Assembly (NCBI GenBank): GCA_039931555.1
Contig: JBDTRP010000001.1
Span: forward strand, 1-64,000
DNA length: 64,000 nt
DNA from: JAENVT01 sp039931555
GTDB lineage: Bacteria > Actinomycetota > Acidimicrobiia > Acidimicrobiales > Ilumatobacteraceae
Direction of reading: 5' to 3'
Shown here: one piece after another, positions 18,896-26,288 of the stretch
Position numbering within the stretch: position 1 is the first letter of the stretch
Layout of the letters: every line of letters starts with the position of its first letter
The notes under the pieces: generated by a model
Databases searched by the model: none
Seen by the model: the letters and a program-made list of their open reading frames with translations, nothing else
Told to the model about the DNA's origin: nothing
Position numbers and translations under genes: made by a program

Positions 18896-20040
18896 CGGCA
18901 GAACTCGCGGATCAACCGCTCGTAGACGTCGACAGCCTGCAAGTACTGGGCCTCGTACACGTACTCGTCAGGGAAGTTGTAGGGCGGGTCACCGGGGCCG
19001 AAGTTGACGCCGTTCACGCCGAAGTCCTTCAGTGCGACCAGGTCACACCAGAAGGGCACCCCGTGGTAGGCCGGCGGGCTCGACGTGACGGTGCGCACGG
19101 CGTGGTCGAGGGCCTGCACGATGGGCGCGTCGGCCGCGATCTCGTATGGCAGCCGTGGGCCCGACAACCAGTGCTCGCTGAAATCGACGGTCGCGTCGAT
19201 CCGCGAATCGACCGTGGTCCGCAGGACCTCGATCATGTGCTCGACCTGGCGCTTCACGTCGTGGGGATCCTGGCTGGGTAACAGGCGGATGTCGAGGGTG
19301 ATCGTGCAACGGTCGGGAACCTGATTGTGCTTGGTGCCACCGCTGATCGTGCCGATGTTCAGGATCGGTCCACCGGGCAGCAACGGGTGCGGCTCGTAGG
19401 GCAGGGCAGATTCCAGCTCACGCAGGCCGGCGAGGATCGGCTCCATCGTCTCGATCGCGTTGACGCCGAGATGCTTGTACGTCGTATGCGCCTGGCGACC
19501 CCTGGTCGTGATCTTCAGATACGCCGCACCGCGGTGAGCGATGCCGATCGTGTTGCTGGACGGCTCGCAGTCGATCGCCGCGTCGCCGACGAAGCCGGCG
19601 GCACACAATGACCGGGTCCCGACGCCACCCTCGAAGTGGCACGACACGCCCTGGAAGACTACGTCGCCGCGCGGCCGCTGATCGCTTGCCGCGATGCGCC
19701 GCACGGCGGCCGCGGCAGCCGCCGTGCCCGCCTTCATGTCGGCGATCCCTGCGCCGTACACCTTGCCGTTGTCGAGTGCGGCGGCGAACGGGTTGCGCGT
19801 CCAGTCCTCGCTGAGCTCGTAGATGTCGAGGTGGCCGTTCAGCACCAGCGAACGTCCTCCTCCGGTTCCGGCCAGCCGAGCACCGACCGACGGTCGGTCG
19901 GGCCGGGACTCGACGAGTTCGACCTGCTCACACCCCCACGACGCCAACTGCCCGGCGAAGAACTCGGCCAGCTCGCGCTCGTTGCCCCAGATCGAGTCGA
20001 TCGAGCACACTTCGATCAGCAATGCGGTGTCGTCGTGCAC
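18892..20040 (-). CDS. M20-family metallohydrolase (ArgE/DapE-like), divergent
   Basis: Predicted zinc-dependent amidohydrolase of 382 residues acting on an N-acylated amino acid or small peptide. The metal-site motifs LVLNGHLDIYEL and YGAGIADMKAGTAA are clear. Two usual elements are changed: the catalytic DEE region reads CHFEGGVGT, and the last ligand motif, commonly GPG with a following AH, reads GPGDPPYNFPDEYV with Asn in place of His. The GTG start at 20040 follows a CAGGAG box and lies two bases after the stop of the upstream gene. It is coupled to the HutI-like gene. It could be an altered-specificity or weakened enzyme. Confidence 0.85.
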   Translation of the reverse strand: MHDDTALLIEVCSIDSIWGNERELAEFFAGQLASWGCEQVELVESRPDRPSVGARLAGTGGGRSLVLNGHLDIYELSEDWTRNPFAAALDNGKVYGAGIADMKAGTAAAAAAVRRIAASDQRPRGDVVFQGVSCHFEGGVGTRSLCAAGFVGDAAIDCEPSSNTIGIAHRGAAYLKITTRGRQAHTTYKHLGVNAIETMEPILAGLRELESALPYEPHPLLPGGPILNIGTISGGTKHNQVPDRCTITLDIRLLPSQDPHDVKRQVEHMIEVLRTTVDSRIDATVDFSEHWLSGPRLPYEIAADAPIVQALDHAVRTVTSSPPAYHGVPFWCDLVALKDFGVNGVNFGPGDPPYNFPDEYVYEAQYLQAVDVYERLIREFCR

Positions 20041-20041
20041 C

Positions 20042-21253
20042 TCATGCTCCTGCGGCGGACTGGTCGAACGGGGTCGACCCGCTGCGGGCCTTCTTCGCCG
20101 AGAAGCCCTTCCCCATCGCCAGGTCGGCGAGTCGCTGAACATACAGGTCGTCACGGAAGTGGAGGGTGAAGGTGCGGGCGTCGCGCATGATCTGACCGAG
20201 TGGATAACGCTCGTGCGCCGCGCGCGCGCCGACGATGTCGAAGCCCTGGTACGGGATGTCGAGCACCGCGTTCTTGGCCAGGTGCATGGTGCGAATCGCG
20301 TCGGCCTCGCACTCGTCAGGATCGTCGCCACGATCGAGGCGACCGGCAGTCGAGCGCAACGCGGCACGTGCGGCGAACAACTGAGCGTCCATCCTCCCCA
20401 GACGAACCTTGACCGCCTCTGACGAGCTGAGGTCGTCGCGACTGGCAACGTACGCCGCAATGAAGTCGAACGCACCCTGCGCAGTGCCGAGGTGGTTGGA
20501 CGCATAGCCGCACGAGAAGGTGCGGGGGTCGTTGTTGATCCACCCACCAGGCACGCCCACCACATCGTCGGTGGGCACGAACACGTCGGCGAAGGCGACG
20601 CTGCATGACACCGTCGAGCGCATGCCGAGCATGTGCCAGTCGTCGAGCAGCGTGACGCCGGGGGCATCCGTCGGGACGACGGCGAACACCATGCGCCCTG
20701 CGTAGGGCGTGTCACCCTCGACGGCACACCACACCAAGAGGTACTTGGCGATGGCCGCGACCGATGCGAACGCCTTGCGCGCCGTCAGCCGATAGCCACC
20801 CTCCGTCGCCGTCAGCTCGGAAGCCAGCGCCTCGGCGCCGTTCTCGTACAGGTGGGCTTCGGAGCCCAGCGAGGCGAGGTATGAACCGTCGACGATTTGC
20901 GGTAGGTACCGGTCGCGCTGAGCAGGCGACGAATGGAACGAGATGATCCCGGCCGCGTGATTGTGCACTTGCAACAACTGCGCGGTGTTGGTGTCCCAAT
21001 ACGCCATCCGCTCCAGCAGCCGGTAGAGGCCGCTGAAGTTGCCGGGCATCCAGTAGCCGAACCCGCCGTACTCGACCGGGACGGTCAATCGGTGCAGGCC
21101 GGCCTCTTTCGCCTCGGCGAGGTTCTCGTGTGGGAACGTCGACGTGCGGTCGTGCTCGGCCATCCGTTGTCTCCACAGCGGCCCGAGTTCCTCCACGGCT
21201 GCAAGCAGGCGATCGGTCGAGCGTCCATCGGCTGGCAGTGTCACCGTCTCCAT
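20042..21253 (-). CDS. Acyl-CoA dehydrogenase-fold flavoprotein
   Basis: FAD- or FMN-binding protein of the acyl-CoA dehydrogenase superfamily, 403 residues from ATG 21253. N-terminal helical region (FPHENLAEAKEAGLHRLTVP then YGGFGYW), central beta region with ARKAFASVAAIAKYLLVW, and C-terminal helical bundle. The C-terminal end RDARTFTLHF differs from the usual acyl-CoA dehydrogenase terminus and is closer to DszC-type monooxygenases, so oxidation rather than beta-oxidation is possible. In-frame ATGs also exist at 21268 and 21289; the one at 21253 has a GGAG box nine bases upstream. It lies between two M20 genes. Confidence 0.85.
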   Translation of the reverse strand: METVTLPADGRSTDRLLAAVEELGPLWRQRMAEHDRTSTFPHENLAEAKEAGLHRLTVPVEYGGFGYWMPGNFSGLYRLLERMAYWDTNTAQLLQVHNHAAGIISFHSSPAQRDRYLPQIVDGSYLASLGSEAHLYENGAEALASELTATEGGYRLTARKAFASVAAIAKYLLVWCAVEGDTPYAGRMVFAVVPTDAPGVTLLDDWHMLGMRSTVSCSVAFADVFVPTDDVVGVPGGWINNDPRTFSCGYASNHLGTAQGAFDFIAAYVASRDDLSSSEAVKVRLGRMDAQLFAARAALRSTAGRLDRGDDPDECEADAIRTMHLAKNAVLDIPYQGFDIVGARAAHERYPLGQIMRDARTFTLHFRDDLYVQRLADLAMGKGFSAKKARSGSTPFDQSAAGA

Positions 21254-21289
21254 GGGCTGGTTCTCCATCTTCCTAGTCTCGCTGTACAT

Positions 21290-22459
21290 CTAGCCCACTG
21301 CGGTGGGCTCGACACAGACCTGTTGGATCAGACCGGTGAGGAACCGCTCGCATCGCAGCAACTGCTCGACGCTGACGTACTCGTCAGGGCGATGAGCAAC
21401 AGCGATGTCACCAGGCCCACAGATCACCACCGCCGCGTCCAGCGCGGCCGCGAACAGGCCGCCCTCGGTGCCGAATCCGATCGATGTCGCCGGCCCGGCG
21501 TCGGCGATTCGCTCGATCACATGCAGCCACGGATCGTCCGAGTCCGTGCGCAGCGCCGGGTAGCGAACGATCTCGGTGGCCTGCACCGATCCGCCAACGG
21601 CAGCCAGCGCGGCGCGTTCGACCTCGATGGCCTCCCAGAAGCGTTGAAGTACGGCATCGGGGTCGTGATCGACGGTGAAGCGGGTCTCGAAGGTGAACGT
21701 GCAGCGGTCGGCGATCACGTTGAGGGCTCCGCCGCCCGCGATGGTCCCACAGTTGAACGTGACCTCCGGCTCCCCCGCCGGCCGATGACGAAGATGGAGC
21801 TCGTCGAGCGCATGGATCAGCCTGGCGGCCGCGGCGATGGCACTTGGTCTGTCGTGCGACATGCTGGAGTGGGCGGCCGCGGCACGGCACTCGATCTCAT
21901 ACGCCAGCTTGCCCATGTGGCTGTGCCGAGGTCGCATCATGGTCGGCTCGCCGATCAGCACGACGTCGGGACGGATGTCGTCGCGGCGGGCAATCACGTC
22001 GAGTGCATCACGGACGCCGATGCAACCGATCTCCTCATCGAACGACAGGGCGAGATGCAAGGGGCGCGCCAGCTCGACTTCGCGGAACCGCTCGGTGACG
22101 CGGATGGACGCAGCGATGAAGCCCTTCATGTCGGCAGTCCCACGGCCATACAACGCATCGCCGACCTTGGTCATCGAGTACGGGTCCGTGGCCCAGCCGG
22201 TGCCGGCGGGCACGACATCGGTGTGCCCCGACATCATCAGGCCGCCGCGGGCCACTGGGCCGAAGGACGCGAGCAGGTTGGCGCGTCCCTCGCTGCCCGC
22301 GAGCACGGTCGCGCGCCCGCCGTTCGATTCGACATGTTCGGCGACCCACTGGATCAGACCGAGGTTCGAGGTGGTGCTCTCGGTGGGGAAGGCGACGAGC
22401 TCCGACAGCAGCTGCGCCAGCACGACACCGGCCTCGTCGATGTCTGCGAGTGCTGGCAC
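21290..22459 (-). CDS. M20-family deacetylase, acetylornithine deacetylase-like
   Basis: Zinc-dependent N-acyl amino acid hydrolase of 389 residues. Motifs are complete: MMSGHTDVVPAGTGW (HxD), GRGTADMKGFIAAS, LSFDEEIGCIGV (catalytic Glu pair), IGEPTMMRP, and GPGDIAVAHRPDEYV with the final metal His. It resembles ArgE, but the arginine-pathway assignment is not supported by neighbouring arg genes. GTG start at 22459, divergently overlapping the 5' end of the zinc-ribbon gene by ten bases. It is the first gene of the minus-strand cassette leading to rsmD. Confidence 0.88.
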   Translation of the reverse strand: MPALADIDEAGVVLAQLLSELVAFPTESTTSNLGLIQWVAEHVESNGGRATVLAGSEGRANLLASFGPVARGGLMMSGHTDVVPAGTGWATDPYSMTKVGDALYGRGTADMKGFIAASIRVTERFREVELARPLHLALSFDEEIGCIGVRDALDVIARRDDIRPDVVLIGEPTMMRPRHSHMGKLAYEIECRAAAAHSSMSHDRPSAIAAAARLIHALDELHLRHRPAGEPEVTFNCGTIAGGGALNVIADRCTFTFETRFTVDHDPDAVLQRFWEAIEVERAALAAVGGSVQATEIVRYPALRTDSDDPWLHVIERIADAGPATSIGFGTEGGLFAAALDAAVVICGPGDIAVAHRPDEYVSVEQLLRCERFLTGLIQQVCVEPTAVG

Positions 22460-22677
22460 GGCCTCACGGTATAGCGTGCCGCACTATCGCACTGGAACCC
22501 GAACCGCTGATCGTTTGCGTCGACTGCGGCGGCCGCTGCCACTTGTTGACGCAACCGCGCGAGGACGGCGCGTGGCTGCCAGGCGATTTCGTCGCCTATC
22601 GCTGCGAGGACTGCCTCGATCGTTGGGATCTCGTGCTCCCGGACCTCGACGAGGTCGACGGCCCCGACGACCGTTGA
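22450..22677 (+). CDS. Small zinc-ribbon protein, function unknown
   Basis: A 75-residue acidic protein with two cysteine pairs, CVDCGGRC near residues 23-30 and YRCEDCLDRWD near residues 50-60, the layout of a zinc ribbon. The only standard start in this frame is GTG at 22450, which overlaps the divergent M20 deacetylase start. The real start may therefore be non-standard, or the first 14 residues may not be made. It ends four bases before the convergent S66 gene. Cysteine spacing and codon usage favour a real gene. Confidence 0.65.
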   Translation: MLARPHGIACRTIALEPEPLIVCVDCGGRCHLLTQPREDGAWLPGDFVAYRCEDCLDRWDLVLPDLDEVDGPDDR

Positions 22678-22681
22678 TGGG

Positions 22682-23704
22682 TCAACCCGTCGTCGGCGCC
22701 ACGATCGTCGCCAATGAACCGGTCGCCGAGTCGAGCCGCACCTCGACGCCCAGTGGCACGGTGACCATCGGATCGCTGTGACCGCAATCAAAGTTGGCCA
22801 GCACGGGGATACCCGCGCCATCGGTCGCGTCGCGCACGACCTCCCAGAGGACGGGAACGTCGTCGGCCCGGTAGTTGATCGGTCTGGAGAACACCAGCCC
22901 CGAGATCTGGTCCATGACGCCGAGCCGTCGCAGATCGGTGAGGTAGGAGGCCACAGCCGACGGTGGTGGCGCCTCTTCCGACGGTTCCAGCAGGAGCACA
23001 CATCCCTGGAGATCGGGCCACTCCGGCGAGCCCTTGACGTGCCAGCACAGCGACTCGATGCACCCCCCGAGGATCGGACCGGTGGCCGTGCCCGGGTGCA
23101 GCCAGAGCCACCCTTCACCGCGGCGCCGTTTCCGAGGCCTGCCCAAGTCGGCCTTGGTCCCGAAATCGAGGAACTCGTCGGTCCATTCGACCGCGGCCTC
23201 GTAGCACAGGGGCGAATCGCCGAACCAGGCCGCCCGCATCGCCCGATCGGTCAGGTCGAACACTGCGGGGTACTCGGCGAGGCTGGTGACCAGTGCCGGA
23301 CCGTAGAAGGTCGCGATTCCGGCGTGACGCTGCAGCGCACAGTGCAAGACGGTGATGTCGGACAACCCCTGGAAGATCTTGGGGTGGGCTCGGATCAGGT
23401 CGTAGTCGAGCAGATCGATCAGTTCGTTGGAGTGGTTTCCTCCGATGGCGCACAGCACGACCGTCACGGCGGGATCCGCGAACGCGGCGTGCAGATCATC
23501 GGCGCGTTGCCGTGCGGTGCCTGCCGCCCATGACCCCTTCTCCAACGCGTTCGGCATCACCTCGAGACGGAGTCCGAGCGATTTGATGTACGCCCGCCCG
23601 CGCTCGACCCGGTGCGGAAAGGCCCCGGCGGCGAACCACGATGGACTGACCAGCGCGACCGAATCACCCGGCTTGACGCGAGGCGGAAGCATCAGGGTCG
23701 TCAC
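22682..23704 (-). CDS. S66-family LD-carboxypeptidase / MccF-like peptidase
   Basis: Serine peptidase of the S66 family, which either trims cell-wall tetrapeptides (LdcA) or inactivates peptide-nucleotide antibiotics (MccF). The 340-residue product has VKPGDSVALVSPSW, the nucleophile region CAIGGNHSNELIDLLDYDLI, KIFQGLSDITVL, LLLEPSEEAPP with the candidate catalytic Glu, and NFDCGHSDPM with the His. The IGG-x-x-SNELL form and the downstream spacing look more like MccF than E. coli LdcA. GTG start at 23704; an ATG 12 bases later is equally possible. Confidence 0.88.
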   Translation of the reverse strand: MTTLMLPPRVKPGDSVALVSPSWFAAGAFPHRVERGRAYIKSLGLRLEVMPNALEKGSWAAGTARQRADDLHAAFADPAVTVVLCAIGGNHSNELIDLLDYDLIRAHPKIFQGLSDITVLHCALQRHAGIATFYGPALVTSLAEYPAVFDLTDRAMRAAWFGDSPLCYEAAVEWTDEFLDFGTKADLGRPRKRRRGEGWLWLHPGTATGPILGGCIESLCWHVKGSPEWPDLQGCVLLLEPSEEAPPPSAVASYLTDLRRLGVMDQISGLVFSRPINYRADDVPVLWEVVRDATDGAGIPVLANFDCGHSDPMVTVPLGVEVRLDSATGSLATIVAPTTG

Positions 23705-23710
23705 GTGCGC

Positions 23711-24088
23711 TCAGGCCTCAGGTTGCAACATCCCGATGACATTGGCCTCGCTGTCGAGCACGTAGGCGACCGTGCCGACGCCCGGGATGACCATCTTGTC
23801 GAGCGCGAGCACGCCCCCGCGCTCGTACGCCGTGGTCAATGCAATGTCGAGGTCGGCAACCTCCATCGTGTTGACCATGCCGACGACCGGGGCACCGGCT
23901 GCCGGCCGGTCGCCCATCCGCGGCAGGATCGCCCCATCGATGCCCGGCTCGTCCTTCGGGCCGGTCGACACGAGCCAGTACTGCTGGTCCCCCCACTGGT
24001 TGACGGTCCATCCGAAGACGTCGGTGTAGAAGGCGATGGCGCGCTGCGGGTCATCGGCGTGGATCTCGAAGTGAACTGGTCGTGCCAT
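23711..24088 (-). CDS. VOC (glyoxalase/dioxygenase) family protein
   Basis: Small 125-residue protein of the vicinal oxygen chelate superfamily. It begins MARPVHFEIHADDPQRAIAF, then FYTDVFGWTVNQWGDQQYWL, and ends with ALDKMVIPGVGTVAYVLDSE and NVIGMLQ, the usual two beta-alpha-beta-beta-beta modules. The H in VHFEIHA and a late Glu/Gln may bind metal. Substrate is unknown. It precedes the S66 gene by six bases on the same strand, so the two probably share a transcript. A TAnnnT box lies eight bases upstream of the ATG, with no Shine-Dalgarno. Confidence 0.85.
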   Translation of the reverse strand: MARPVHFEIHADDPQRAIAFYTDVFGWTVNQWGDQQYWLVSTGPKDEPGIDGAILPRMGDRPAAGAPVVGMVNTMEVADLDIALTTAYERGGVLALDKMVIPGVGTVAYVLDSEANVIGMLQPEA

Positions 24089-24140
24089 ACCCGCGAACGA
24101 TATACCGCGCACACCGGGTCAGATTTCGTGTCGCGTCGGC

Positions 24141-25145
24141 CTACTCCTCGGCGACGGAATATGGGTTCCACGCAGGTGGACTGCACCGCAGGTGAGCGAC
24201 CACCATCTGGCGCAGCACCTCGGGTCCGAGCGAGGATTCGTCGGTGACACGAAGCGTCGGTGTCAGGGCGCCCGGAGCAGATGCGGTCCATCGCGCAGCG
24301 CCGCTCTCTCGCTCGTCGAGCGACTCGGCGAGTGGCCGCATGTCGACCCTGGCCATTGGCTGCCTTGACCGATACTGCACCCAGGTCTCGTACCGATCGA
24401 CGAATTGGTAGCGGCGACCGTGCATCACGAGCAGCCGAAAGCAACCCGTCGCGTTGTGCATTGCCATCGGATGGATGCTGTCGAACGACATACCGGCAAA
24501 GCGGTGGCCACCGCGTGCGGCCATGGAGTCGGGGATCGTGACGATGGCCAGGTCGACGTCGGGCGCCTCCTCGATCGTCACGAGACCTTGCGCAATCGCT
24601 GACTCGCTGACGGTCAGCTCGGCATCCTCGTCAGCCCACAGGTCGCGATACCGACCCGCATCGACTGCCATCGACACGAGGAGCGGAACGGTCTCGTCGT
24701 ACAGCACGACGCACTGCTCGTCGTACGAACCGACGAGCGACTGAGCAATGGGCGACCTCTCCGCGTCGGCGTACGCATCGATCGCCATTGACGCACGGGC
24801 GGCCCGCCGGTCGCGGAACGTCGCGAAGTCGCCGGCTGCGGCAACGTCGATCAACACCTGACGGTGATGGAGCGAGAGCTCCGGGTGCACAAGCGCATGA
24901 ACACTCACCAGACCGTCTTGGTCGAAGTGGTTGTTGGTGACGATCTCAGCCGGCGGATGGTCGATCGGGTCGTCGAGGTAGTGGAACGCCATCTCGGCCG
25001 AGAGGTCGAACTGATAACCCTTCGGCTGGGGGAAGCCCGGCCAGTGGGTGAGGGTCAGCACGGTGCCGTCGTTTGGAGAACCGTCGACGACCACGTTCGG
25101 CTCGGCAGCGCTCGCTGAACATCCTCGGAACCTCATCGGTCTCAT
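24141..25145 (-). CDS. Conserved-looking protein of unknown function with a DHH-like acidic motif
   Basis: I do not recognise this 334-residue protein. It has no signal peptide or membrane helix. Near residue 67 it contains VTNNHFDQDGLVSVHALVHP, which recalls the N-terminal metal motif of DHH phosphoesterases (H-x-D-x-DG), and there are further scattered Asp/His residues such as FDSIHPMAMHNATG. Downstream DHH motifs are not obvious, so this is only a resemblance. ATG at 25145 or 25136. It has its own position between a VOC gene and a DUF3105 lipoprotein gene. Confidence 0.75.
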   Translation of the reverse strand: MRPMRFRGCSASAAEPNVVVDGSPNDGTVLTLTHWPGFPQPKGYQFDLSAEMAFHYLDDPIDHPPAEIVTNNHFDQDGLVSVHALVHPELSLHHRQVLIDVAAAGDFATFRDRRAARASMAIDAYADAERSPIAQSLVGSYDEQCVVLYDETVPLLVSMAVDAGRYRDLWADEDAELTVSESAIAQGLVTIEEAPDVDLAIVTIPDSMAARGGHRFAGMSFDSIHPMAMHNATGCFRLLVMHGRRYQFVDRYETWVQYRSRQPMARVDMRPLAESLDERESGAARWTASAPGALTPTLRVTDESSLGPEVLRQMVVAHLRCSPPAWNPYSVAEE

Positions 25146-25166
25146 TTGGCAACCTCGAGCGTGGCG

Positions 25167-25733
25167 TCAGGTGGTTTCGCTGGTGCTGTTGCGGCAGGTC
25201 GCGCCAGGCTCGGGTGTCTGCGGCCCGTTCTCGAAGAAGTCGACGAACTGCCTCAACTCGGGATCATGAACTGATTGCAGTTGCAACTGCTTGCCCCACG
25301 CCGACGCGACGACCGGGGACGCCAGACCGTCGTACTGCGAGATCAGAATGTGGTCGCCGGTCTGCGCCAGCGCCTTGAGCACGTCACTGTCGGCCTGCGA
25401 CGTGTCGGGCGCATACGTGATCCAGACCGCGCCGTGCTCCAGAGAATGCACTCCGCGCTCGTTCGGGATCGACGTGTCGTAGTACTGACAGTTCTGCCAG
25501 ACCGGTGAGTGATTGCCACCCACGGGCGGTGTCTGCGGATACTCGACCGGTGTGTCGACGTGGTTGCGAGCGAGCCCTGTGAACGTCTTGGTCCCGGCCG
25601 GCTCGCCAGGCAGCGGTGCAGCGGCGGCACCCGGGGCCAGGGTCGTGGATGACTTGAAGTCGGAGCCGCACGCAACGAGGGCAAGCGGGAGTAGAGCAAG
25701 CGGGAGGACGGCAAGAACTGCAACGCGATGCAT
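25167..25733 (-). CDS. DUF3105 family lipoprotein
   Basis: Predicted secreted lipoprotein of 188 residues. It begins MHRVAVLAVLPLALLPLALV, followed directly by a lipobox Cys (LVAC), then a Ser/Thr/Ala/Pro linker. The mature domain has the DUF3105 core: VEYPQTPPVGGNHSPVWQNC, YYDTSIPNERGVHSLEHGAV and WITY. The family is common in actinobacteria and its function is unknown to me. The ATG at 25733 is chosen because the signal peptide starts there; an upstream extension of 21 residues lacks sense. Its 5' side faces the accessory pocket with the HNH gene. Confidence 0.85.
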   Translation of the reverse strand: MHRVAVLAVLPLALLPLALVACGSDFKSSTTLAPGAAAAPLPGEPAGTKTFTGLARNHVDTPVEYPQTPPVGGNHSPVWQNCQYYDTSIPNERGVHSLEHGAVWITYAPDTSQADSDVLKALAQTGDHILISQYDGLASPVVASAWGKQLQLQSVHDPELRQFVDFFENGPQTPEPGATCRNSTSETT

Positions 25734-25886
25734 CAGCACATTCTGGCCGTACCCGTCACCATCGCGGTGTGCAGTCGAAGCCCTTTCCCAGGTCAACTCG
25801 TGACCAGGAACTCAGACGGCGACTCTGTGACCTGCGGCGACGAGCGGCCACCGTGTGCACCTACGGCTTCCACCGAATGGCCCACG

Positions 25887-26049
25887 ATGATTCGCCAGCG
25901 CGCAGCGAGCTTCGCGCTCGGTCTAGCGGGTTTGACGTGGGTGACTTCGGCAGCCGTGTTCACGGTTGCTGAAGACGTCGGTGTTGGCGGACGTGTTCAT
26001 TCCTGCTTCGATGCTTTGTGGTGGTCGTTGTCGACGATCACGACCAGAC
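25887..26049 (+). pseudogene. Remnant of a potassium-channel pore gene, cut at the selectivity filter
   Basis: One frame here encodes RQRAASFALGLAGLTWVTSA, then AVFTVAEDVGVGG and SCFDALWWSLSTITT. This looks like the outer membrane helix and pore helix of a two-helix potassium channel, in which DALWWALVTVTT is normally followed by VGYGD. The filter sequence is absent: the frame continues RPQRRFGKRVDM, without channel similarity. Both the voltage-sensor part and the inner helix are missing. It is judged a gene fragment. The break lies about 240 bases before the DUF222-HNH gene. By-eye inference from family consensus. Confidence 0.5.
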
Positions 26050-26158
26050 CTCAGCGACGATTCGGAAAGCGTGTTGACATGAGATCAGCATGCGTTCGAA
26101 CCGCTTCCCAACTGGTCTCGCCGCGGTGAGGGCCTCGACCCGTCTTGGCGCCGCCGCG

Positions 26159-26178
26159 GCGCGGACCGCGACCGGTCC
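26159..26178 (+). repeat. Left copy of an imperfect direct repeat flanking the HNH gene
   Basis: GCGCGGACCGCGACCGGTCC. It matches 17 of 20 positions with GCGCAGACCGTGATCGGTCC at 27594-27613, and each copy contains a small palindrome (GACCG...CGGTC). Together they bracket the DUF222-HNH coding region. In 65% GC DNA a match of this quality could arise by chance, so the repeat is offered as a candidate boundary only. Confidence 0.35.
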
Positions 26179-26288
26179 GTGATGCGCCGAAGGTCTGTCA
26201 CGAGACAGAAGTCGTTCAGACCTGCCGAAAGTTTGGATTTGTTTTGGAGAGGTTGCGAACAGGTGTTCGAGACGATAACTGGGAGTTC

